Origin: Alitta virens
Lineage: Eukaryota; Annelida; Polychaeta; Phyllodocida; Nereididae
Assembly (NCBI GenBank): GCA_932294295.1
Contig: OW028581.1
Span: 15,219,162 to 15,283,161, forward strand
Direction: 5' to 3'
Length of the DNA stretch: 64,000 bases
Shown piece after piece: positions 49,101-56,486 of this stretch (within the stretch, counting starts at the first letter, position 1; every line of letters begins with the position of its first letter). The position numbers and the translations under genes were made by a program. Under the pieces are notes generated by a model. The model searched no databases. It was given only the letters and a program-made list of their open reading frames with translations, and had not been told where the DNA came from.

Positions 49101-52100
49101 GAACCCATATTGTTTTCTACTCCCCATCCATTTAACCAACACAAATATCTCTTGTACTATTTCCTCACATATCTATGTACATTTCTTCACTCGCATGTTA
49201 AATTAATATTTGTTTTTACCTTTCTGTATTTCCGTCATTTCCTTACTTCTTGCACGTTCGTCATTCTTGCTGTGACCCACTAAATCTCTGTTACGTTTAA
49301 CACTTTATACATTAATTGTATCTCCCTTGTTTATAAAATGCCAATTCTTATGTCTGTCGTATTATAAAATTTGCTGTAAATTACTTAATTCTCGCACGTT
49401 TACCTCTTCGTTCATTCATTTCTACCCTTCGTTTACCTGCATGCTATTTTCCTGTATGCGTTTATGTTTTTTTTTTCGTTGTGTTTTCTTCTTCTTTTGT
49501 CCTTTCTTTCTCTTTTCCTTCTTTCCTTCCTTCCTTCTGTGCATCTTTCCAACAAAAATGGGACAGGGATTTTGCCGTTTGGGAAGCGTTGAGAGAAGAC
49601 GAGTTTTCTCCGCTGAAAAACGCAGACACAGCTCCGAAAGACAATCCCACGACGTCACGACATGCCTTGTTCAATCTCCACACCCGCTGGATCACCAAAG
49701 CCGGCGGGAAATTTGTCACGGAGGATGGCGAGCGCATTCCTGATATTCCGTCGTAAGTTTGTGTTTAACTGGATCGCGGAGTGCGTGCATGCTTCATATG
49801 ATTATCATTGGCACGTCATTTGTTTTATTTATTTCAGCATACAACAATATTTGCGTTTTGTGCAATAGTCTGTTCAGTTTTATTTCGTAATTTAGCCACA
49901 ATATTTTGTTTGTAAAACTCGCACTGTATGCACTCTTATTTATAATTTTAGAACACTTATAGAATATTACTAACATTTGATAATAATGCATGTTTTGCAC
50001 ACCTTTATTTTGCATGTTAGAAAACTAGTACTTTGCCACAGTGCCAGATTTAGGATGTGCTGTAGCACAGAGCCTCTACAAAATGGGATTTCGCATTTGC
50101 ATGAAAATTCTATAAACGAGCCTCAACACCTAAATCCTGCACTGATTGCAAACTAATCGTAATGTTGATATGATACAGAGTATGCATAGTATGTCGTTAT
50201 TAGTTCAATGTGTATTTTGTTTGTAGTGCTTTTCGATAGTGCATGTTTTTCTGTTATGTACTTTTCAGCAGCAAATCTGAGTCTCAGAACGAAGCTAAAA
50301 ACGGAGTTGACAAAAGGTACAATAAAGTGAAAATATCTTTTTTGTAAAAAATTTCTCATATCTTAATAGATAACTTCTCGAAGCCATTTGAGCAATAATG
50401 TTAAACCCTACTTTTCAATTGGACGATCATTTAGATAAAATGTCACAGGTCTTAAATGGTACAACTTCTAAAGTGGACACCCAAAAAATATGCCCAATGC
50501 TGGCCTGATGTCGGTGAAATTGAGCCAACATTGGGTCAACATAAGGCCAACTCGGCATGTTTTTGGGTTTATTTTTCACGCCTGTGATGTAGATATATTT
50601 AATGTAGGTCTAGTTTGCTGGATACTGACTTATAACTGCTTACTATGTTCTTGCAATGTTGTAGCTATGGCGACACCATAGAATATAATAATAACGTTAA
50701 AAGACCTAAGTTCAGGTGAGAATTTAATAAATGCTCACAAACTGTGCTTTACTCATATTTGAAATTAATTTTTGATTTTAACTTCATTTTAAACCTTCAG
50801 TTCTATGTCTATAGCTCTTGTGTAGCTAAATGACACTGTTCAAGAAAGTTGATTTCAATTTTGCGCAATTTTCAGCTAAACAAACTTAATTTATTTGTTC
50901 ATATGTTGGAATCTCCCATTCAGCCTGTCTTTATTGACCCTTGAATGTGTGATTAAATTGTGTTATGTGTTAAATATTAAGTTCAATTTCCATCCAAAAT
51001 GATGTTTTTGCAAATTAGTTTAGTGTTTAGTCGCATGGTATTTATTATTAATAATGCAACAATCAACCTAACGCACAAACTGTTTTGCTAACATTTAAAC
51101 GCACTGCTCTTTAGATTACTAATATCAATGCATGGAGAATTTGCCACCGTGTGTCACTTACTAACCAGTCACTTTAATCAGTTCTAATACACATCGGCTG
51201 TAAACTCATCTTCACGAGTCAGGGTGCTCTTCCTGTCACTTGAGGTGCGATCCACTGCCACCGTTGTCATCGGGAAAATGCTGTAAACTGTTCTTAATGC
51301 TATGTTAGACGTTAGACTTCATATTCATTGCTAATGACGTTAAAATGTGACATCTTCGGTGTGCCAAGTGAGAGTGACAGTATTTCACAGTGTCCTTAAT
51401 GAACCGCAGCTTTTAATAAGTTTAAAATATACTTATGAATGTAACCGAAATGATATTATAACATATTATGCACACTGTAATAAGGTAGGATTTTTCTGGG
51501 AACTTCTTAGGGTCAGCATTTAATACTCGACAGGCCTCCATGAAGTTTTTTCAGAAGGATTGAAAATGTCCTGTCTCACTTAAAAGAACAATTGCTAAGT
51601 ATTATGCTATTATATTTAAAAAAAATAATTAAAAAAATAGAGCAATTACTAGTACAGTCTTTAATTCATGTGCCGCCAGTATACTCTATTCTCCATTAAG
51701 TTGCTTTGTAGACATTAATTAAGCGAGTTTTTTTTTTCAGTCAACGAGATGTCGAGGATGCGGTAGTTGAATGTGAAATCTCGCCGCTCGTTACTTATTT
51801 TGGCGAGGTAATTGAACATTAAAACCTTTTTTTTACTTTGGTTTGTTAACTCAAGGTATTGTGTGAAACGTGTATACGTTTTTCTGCCTCTGAGGAATTT
51901 CATTCCATGTTTTGGGCCACACCATCATTGTTTATTGGAAATAATCATTGCTTTGTCATAATTTTATGGTCTTACTTTTGTGACACATCATTTGTTATAT
52001 CCTCTCTTCTTGGTGATAATCGGGAATTGAATATACGAAAATAGATAATCAATTTGTCTATATTGTTTTTTTAGGGCTTGGAAGAAAAATCCAACGGAAA

Positions 52101-52170
52101 GAAATTCATTCCACCTTTGGTACTTTACGCGTCGTCGGAGGGCAATCAGTCGACCGTTAAAACTGCATGA
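40190..52170 (+). CDS. UAP1: UDP-N-acetylhexosamine pyrophosphorylase (UAP1/AGX)
   Basis: Eleven constitutive coding exons: 40184-40310 (ATG at 40190), 41884-42039, 45719-45923, 46320-46495, 47663-47835, 48072-48265, 48821-48961, 49567-49752, 51741-51807 and 52075-52170, with the optional exons listed separately. That is ten spliced blocks in the shortest form, giving 504 residues, against 505 for human AGX1. The enzyme makes UDP-GlcNAc (and UDP-GalNAc) from UTP and the sugar-1-phosphate, the last step of the hexosamine pathway feeding chitin, glycan and O-GlcNAc synthesis in the cytosol. The signature [10 protein letters not shown] with a following PKG lies at residues about 107-122. Other family blocks are visible: [45 protein letters not shown] and [15 protein letters not shown]. 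All catalytic-domain blocks are present and the frame is intact. Confidence 0.95.
40340..40872. mobile_element. Foldback-like element with a minisatellite arm
   Basis: Left end AGCTAAATTCATGGAATTGG and right end (complement) AGCCAAATTCATAGACCTGG are inverted copies. The left arm is expanded into about seven or eight 21-bp units (ATAGACTTGGAAACTAATCTC, 40365-40510), of which the right arm keeps one or two. The centre holds an inverted pair (ATGTGAATC...ACTCTCATTGG and CCAATGAGAGTCC...GATTCACAT, 40529-40604) and an M1 MITE. The open frame LETNLID repeated through the 21-bp units is a by-product of the 21-nt period. Confidence 0.7.
40623..40825 (-). mobile_element. MITE family M1, copy 3, nested
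   Basis: Minus-strand copy of the 8354 and 36242 elements: CAGACATATTTGGCTCA at its left end (40825), CAGATATGCCAAG at the other, and the shared interior with AGAATAAATCTTTAACAT. It is embedded in the foldback-like element. Confidence 0.75.
40873..41010 (-). mobile_element. SINE head fragment
   Basis: On the minus strand, GGCCTAGTGGTCAAGGT (A-box-like) and GTCCCAGGTTTC (B-box-like) spaced as in the other tRNA-like heads. Confidence 0.5.
41640..41790 (-). mobile_element. SINE body fragment
   Basis: The segment with ACACCATGTTACACATTTTC and CCCATGATGGAGTC matches the SINE body in reverse orientation, next to UAP1 exon 3. Confidence 0.5.
42169..42554. mobile_element. hAT-type MITE M3, 386 bp
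   Basis: Inverted ends TAGGGCTGTACACC; flanking octamers GTCTTGTC and GTCTTGTT (7 of 8). The interior is rich in GATACGTATCGTATC-like inverted units. The sequence GGTGTCTTGTCTAGGGC occurs just outside the left end too (42142-42157). Confidence 0.8.
42563..43360. other. UAP1 intron, nothing recognised
   Basis: No exon with matching phase or repeat with clear ends was found. Confidence 0.4.
43360..43690. repeat. (GAAT/GGAT)n degenerate microsatellite
   Basis: ATGAATGAATGGATAAATGG-type units interleaved with unique DNA. Confidence 0.75.
44040..44310. mobile_element. Two SINE pieces in inverted arrangement
   Basis: GGCAGACATAATGATGAGAT and the CCCATGGGTGGGGTC block (44050-44130) are in minus orientation; ATCATCTCATCATTACATCT and CAGTAGCATTGATACAG (44180-44305) are the same tail in plus orientation. 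Confidence 0.6.
45096..45264. mobile_element. MITE family M4, copy (169 bp)
   Basis: Ends CATGGGCAGATCCAGG and complement of CAGGGGTGGATCCAGG. The same terminal sequence bounds the elements at 55306 and 61638. Confidence 0.65.
45345..45560 (+). mobile_element. SINE with tRNA-like head
   Basis: GGCTAGTGGTTAAGGTGTCC (A-box-like) and GTTGTAGGATTCAGAC (B-box-like) followed by a diverged body. It ends about 160 bp before UAP1 coding exon 3. Confidence 0.6.
45719..45923 (+). CDS. UAP1: UAP1 nucleotide-binding-loop exon
   Basis: This exon holds the pyrophosphorylase signature: [12 protein letters not shown] followed by [20 protein letters not shown]. The glycine-rich loop grips the UTP phosphates and the arginine and lysine are the conserved catalytic residues of the family. 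It starts in phase 1 after ATTTTCAG and ends in phase 2 at CCTTG|GTAAGG. Confidence 0.95.
46496..47662. other. UAP1 intron with SINE tail and CCAAT-containing segment
   Basis: ATCTCATCATTACGTCTGCC (46708-46727) is a SINE tail. GCCACAATGCGTGGC near 46848 is a short hairpin flanked by two CCAATCAGA motifs. Confidence 0.45.
50039..50144. mobile_element. hAT-like MITE, 106 bp
   Basis: Ends CAGTGCCAGATTTAGGATG and complement of CAGTGCAGGATTTAGGTG resemble the 8797-10071 transposon. It sits 125 bp upstream of UAP1 cassette exon 9a. No clear target duplication. Confidence 0.65.
50269..50316 (+). CDS. UAP1: UAP1 candidate cassette exon 9a (48 nt)
   Basis: A strong pyrimidine tract and ACTTTTCAG precede 48 nt read in the incoming phase 2 as [16 protein letters not shown], with no stop, ending at AAAAG before GTACAA. 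Length is exactly 16 codons, so inclusion keeps the frame. The site (after residue about 450) is where human AGX2 carries a 17-residue insert absent from AGX1. The donor is weak at +4/+5, fitting optional use. Confidence 0.6.
50665..50715 (+). CDS. UAP1: UAP1 candidate cassette exon 9b (51 nt)
   Basis: After TGTTGTAG, 51 nt read in phase 2 as [17 protein letters not shown], open, ending at TTCAG|GTGAGA, a good donor. Length is exactly 17 codons, the size of the human AGX2 insert. It shares the position, phase and a basic end (VKR, compare VDKR in 9a) with cassette 9a 350 bp upstream. It could be used alone, together with 9a, or skipped; all joins stay in frame. Confidence 0.6.
51741..52170 (+). 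CDS. UAP1: UAP1 last two coding exons
   Basis: Exon 51741-51807 encodes [20 protein letters not shown] and GE, and 52075-52170 encodes [20 protein letters not shown] to the TGA. The block CEISPLxxYxGEGLE is a hallmark of the UAP1 C-terminal domain. The final residues diverge from vertebrates. Confidence 0.93.
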
Positions 52171-53333
52171 AACCGGATGAAAAATGGTGTCTTTTTGCAC
52201 TATAGTGAATTTATGTAGTCTCTCTCGCATAAATGTGTTATTGGTTGAACTGAAAAACAATATACTACACAGTTATGATGTTCTGAATGAACGCGTTTTA
52301 CAACATTTTAATTGTTACGTTGTGCCATAAATTATTTTGGCTAAGTTACTGTACAGAGAAATATGTAATCAGTGTGCATGGATAACAAGATGTATTCCTA
52401 TAAAGTTAACCTTAAAATATTGGGTGCTTTGTTACTAAATTACATGACTAGTGTAATTTCGAGTTAGGAAGCTGTGATCCTCATCAAATGATATTAATCA
52501 CGGTAAATTGTGAAAAATCTTCGCTGCTATTTTACGCTGGCTATTATGCAGACTGTCAACAAACTTGGAATGATGTAAAATCTGCATTCTTAGTTGGTAT
52601 TTCTCAAGCTATCTGAGGTGGTCAATGAATAAGTTAAAAATATTTTCCTACAATCAAAAGAATTATTGAAGTTCTAAATTTGAAAGTGATTTAATTTTTA
52701 CAGTCTAACTTGTCCATTTGATGTTAATTGATTTACTTTCGTATACTGCTGGGATGTCACTGTGAGATGCGGAGTTACTTATTCACCAGCTTTGTTTGTT
52801 GAAAATTTCATTGTTGATTTGTTTAATTTCAATTATGTTAAACAACTATTTTACTGTGAGTCATAATATTTAAACCAATTTGTTTACCTTGTTTATAAAA
52901 ATTATTCAGTAATTCAAATAGTGATTGACATTGTGAGATTCTTAAAATTGCAATTTGCAAAGATACGCAACTTTCTTCCTTTCAACTCTGCTGATGGTCT
53001 TGTTGACGATCAATGAGATGTAAAACTAATTATTTCATGGCAGTTAATTTTAAACATCTGTACCATTGCCAATGATTTACAAAAGCAGGGAACGGATTGT
53101 ATGTATTTGAGTAATGGTTTCAGAAAACTAAACTTAAAATTCAAATTTATTTGTAGACTGTCTGAAAATTAGTAAATTTAAATACTTGAATAGACACCAT
53201 GGAAGACTGCATGCTGTCTTGTTTTGACCTTGTACAAAAGATTGATGCTTTGTCCTGTAATTAGGAAACTATGGTCTTGATTTTTCAATTCTTTTGCCAT
53301 GTTTCTTTACAATGTGTACATTCTTTACCACAA

Positions 53334-53423
53334 AACCATTTGGAATTGTTCAACAACATGTTTAACCATTTGGAATTGTTCAGAAACATGTTTAACCATT
53401 TGGAATTGTTCAAAAACATGTTT
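53334..53423 (+). repeat. Three 30-bp tandem repeats in UAP1 3' region
   Basis: AACCATTTGGAATTGTTCAA-type unit three times, differing at two positions, in the presumed 3' UTR or downstream DNA. Confidence 0.95.
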
Positions 53424-53457
53424 AGTAAGGTAAATTAATTGATTTTCATGTTCTAAG

Positions 53458-53968
53458 TAGGGTTGGGTCCGATGCATCGATGTATTTTTGCTGGTAAGGT
53501 GCCAATACCAGTATCGTGGGCCTCATGTATCATGAACTTACTTGCGATATTAAGTTATTAACAACGTGTAATGTCACAATACATCGCAATAAATCGTGAA
53601 TTTATGCAATGCATCGCGATTAATAATTAGTGGCACTGATGCAGCTTGGTGCTATCTTCTAGCTATTATAACGACTTCAGCATGATTTGTGTTTAAAAAA
53701 CAGTCTGTATAAAGACTGTATTTGCAATATAATTGAACAGAACAGCTTTTGATGCTTATGCATGGCACTTGCAAGGATATTGCAACAGTTCCTGCCATTT
53801 TCCATAATTTGCACGCTGGAAATAGTAAAAATGATGCAAGAAAACTACATGATACTTTATTGGATCATGGTGGCTCATGTGATGCATATCGTTTGAATAT
53901 CGTGTGTAGGAGTGGGGTATCGGGATAAGTATATCGCATCGCAACAACCCCCACAATACCCAACCCTA
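53458..53968. mobile_element. hAT-type MITE M5, 511 bp, with intact target duplication
   Basis: TIRs TAGGGTTGGGT at both ends and a perfect 8-bp duplication GTTCTAAG outside (53450-53457, 53969-53976). The interior is ATCG-palindromic (CGATGCATCGATG). The ends are close to M3, suggesting one superfamily. Confidence 0.9.
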
Positions 53969-54676
53969 GTTCTAAGTGGACGCAACTAAAACTATTTTCA
54001 AAAATTATAGGAGTACTGCTGTATTTGTAAATTTGTACTGGTGATATCCATTTTTAATTGTTACTGGTCATTAACACTGCTAAACGACATCATTGAAGGT
54101 GTCATTAGTGTACATGTCAACTAATATTTCATTCGCAGTAATTTGAAGCGTTAAATGTTTTTATTTGATACATGTATTTATGAACATGTAACCAAACCTA
54201 GCTTCTGTTATAATTTATTTCAAGGACAAACTTTTTTTTTCTGTTAGTAGCATGTGCTTAACATCAGTTGTTATTAAAAATGACGGATTTGAAAATCTTT
54301 TGTTTGTTGTGTTATAAAATCTTGATAACATATTACGACAGCACAACTTGGATCAGCTTACATATTTAGAAAAATTCTGTTGGGACCAGTGTATATGCCT
54401 AAGAAGTAAGCCTACACTAAATGATAATGTTGAGCTACTGCTTTATGACACTGTATACTTTTTTTTTTTTTATCTTTAATGCCTAACTATTATGAGAGAC
54501 AAGCCTATAATTAATTAATTATGCAATTTTCTTCACCAACACCTAGCTGTTTGCTATCTAATCTAGTGAAATCACTATGTAAAAGAGGTGAACAATAGAC
54601 TTTTGTAAGTCATATTTTCCATCATCATTTTATACCAAGCGCCAGTTGAGCAGAAATAATTTGATAGGTTCTAAAT

Positions 54677-54702
54677 AATAAAGGAAACAGATTTTGAATA
54701 AA
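54677..54702 (+). terminator. Candidate distal poly(A) signals of UAP1
   Basis: AATAAA at 54677-54682 and at 54697-54702, 2.5 kb after the UAP1 stop. Apart from one inside a MITE near 53585 I saw no good AATAAA in the preceding 2.4 kb. The palindrome at 54747 contains another on each strand. Confidence 0.3.
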
Positions 54703-54746
54703 TAGGTTTTAAAAGCATATGTATATGTCATATGTCATATGTCATA

Positions 54747-54873
54747 ATGACTTTGGTCGACAAATTCTTATGACAGTTTAATCCACTTTATTGTACACTG
54801 AGCATAACTCGGTGTACAATAAAGTGGATTAAACTGTCATGAGAATTTGTCGACCAAAGTCATCAATAGTAAA
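54747..54873. repeat. Near-perfect long palindrome, ~127 bp
   Basis: Left arm starting ATGACTTTGGTCGACAAATT pairs with the right arm ending AATTTGTCGACCAAAGTCAT: 51 of 52 outer bases match, then CACTGAG/CTCGGTG around a CATAA loop. Each arm includes ACAATAAAGTGG or its complement, so a poly(A)-signal sequence occurs on both strands. Confidence 0.9.
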
Positions 54874-55305
54874 TAACAACTTGTGGATGTATCAAATTAA
54901 ATAACCAAAACATCAGGATATCTTGCAGCTTGTTGCTGCCTTGAATTCTTGTCTCATATTAAGAATTTTAGTGGAATACAGGATAAGGAAATATGAAAGG
55001 AAACTGAATAACTATGAAAATGACACTCAAGTTTGTTAGCTGTGCTGTGAATACCAAAAGCTGCAGTGAATCACTGCAAGCATGAATGCACATTATTACA
55101 TTGAGTGAATGCATTGGCAAATAAAACAATACATAAAAATGTGGAAATTATAGTAATTATGATAAATATGAATAAGGCTTTTACAGTGTACATAACATAA
55201 GGTGAATGTAAACATATGATTATCATGATTATGGGGACATAAGGTATAGTTTTGTGTAGTGAGTACTGAAAGACAAGTGAATTGAACGCAATGAGATATC
55301 CTATA

Positions 55306-56296
55306 CAGGGGCAGATCTAGGATATCTGGAAAGGGGGGGGGAGGCAGGCATAGGACATGTACGAGCAGCGAAGGTGCGATGTCCTGCTAGGTAAGATATG
55401 ATTTATTGTCATAAATATGAAATTTGCCTCGGGGAGACCTTTATACATAAAGAACAACAATACAACTTTCACACACAGATACAATACATCACACAAAAAC
55501 AGTACAAGTATCACACACAGACGCATCAGGGAAGTACCACACTGACTCATTCAAAAAGCTGCATAATAACATATACACACACACACACAAAATTAATGAC
55601 ATAACATGATTATAGACTCTTATGCTACTGCATAAAAAAGATTTCTTATACCTATTTGTACGTTGTACTGGTAGGGCTAACCTTCTTCCAGATCTTAACA
55701 ATGTATAATAATTAAATAAACAGATAAAGGGTGATGCTCATCATTCATAATCTTATCAACTTGTCTCATAACATTTGTTTTATAAAGTTTATCTATTGGT
55801 TTTATGTCTGCCTTAAACATGTTTAACTTACCACGTACATGTCTTAATTAATCTTTTTCAATTTAGCTTTATCTTAACCCTAAAAATCAAACCAAATGGT
55901 TAATAAAAACAAAGAACAGATTCGATAACTGATTTGTAGAAACGGGTAAGAATTTTACACTCAACATTAAAGTTTCTCATGATTCTTAAAAAGTGAACCC
56001 GTTATACACATTTGACACTAGTTTAGTATTGCTGAGCCAGACAATTATCATCAATTATAATTCCGAAGTGTTTGTAATCATGAACCCTTTCAACATGCTC
56101 AGCATTTATCATAACTCTTGTCACAATTAACGCTTCGACCTCCGAAAATCAATCACCATTTCTTTCTTTACATTGAGATTAAGGTAATTTTTATCCCACA
56201 CTATGACAATTAACTCCACTTGACCTAAAATTGGGGGTCCGGGCACCTTTAGAAAAGGGGTCAGGACCCCCTTGACCCCCCTCTGAACCGCCCCTG
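55306..56296. mobile_element. M4-type DNA transposon bearing a nested LINE
   Basis: Left end CAGGGGCAGATCTAGG, right end complement of CAGGGGCGGTTCAGAGG; CTATA is directly outside both ends. Most of the inside is a LINE on the minus strand (see 55390-56230). Its right end stops about 50 bp before the ASB gene CRE. Confidence 0.6.
55390..56230 (-). pseudogene. LINE fragment, reverse-transcriptase thumb region
   Basis: The minus strand from about 56230 reads WDKNYLNLNVKKEMVIDFRR, then HVERVHDYKHFGIIIDD and, across stops, VHFLRIMRNFNVECKILTRF, matching the region after the YADD box of several LINE clades. The 3' end near 55390 reads like a LINE 3' UTR. Multiple stops and shifts. Confidence 0.65.
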
Positions 56297-56348
56297 CTAT
56301 ATCAGGGGCTGAAGCTCAAAGTGGCGCGAAAAGTTGGATCCGAGTTGA

Positions 56349-56413
56349 TGACGTCACGAGCGAAGATCAGCTGAGCGTGCGATATTCAGCCCTGGAGCAA
56401 ATGGCGACTTGAG
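56349..56413 (+). promoter_or_regulatory. ASB gene promoter/5' UTR: CRE and YY1-like element
   Basis: A CpG-containing stretch with a full CRE, TGACGTCA (56349-56356), is followed by gcaaatggcgacttgag (56397-56413), which includes the YY1-like CAAATGGCGAC. Directly after it is the ATG at 56414. The uORF ATG GCG ACT TGA (56401-56412) ends one base before that start codon. Confidence 0.5.
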
Positions 56414-56486
56414 ATGTCAGTCCACAGAAAATTCTGGTTGGGCACTAATTTACAGAGTCGCAGATGGTTGATAGATCAAAGATTAG
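56414..56486 (+). CDS. ASB candidate first coding exon
   Basis: Reading back in the phase required by exon 2 (one base plus AG) gives an open frame to ATG 56414, encoding MSVHRKFWLG then TNLQSRRWLIDQRL, and ending at ATTAG|GTAATA. It sits directly after the CRE/YY1-like promoter region. Frame, donor and position agree, but no homology supports these 24 residues. Confidence 0.6.

Noticed and set aside
49327..49743. 138-residue open frame over UAP1 exon 49567-49752
   Set aside because: Wrong frame over a pyrimidine-rich intron end; the UAP1 frame is clear.
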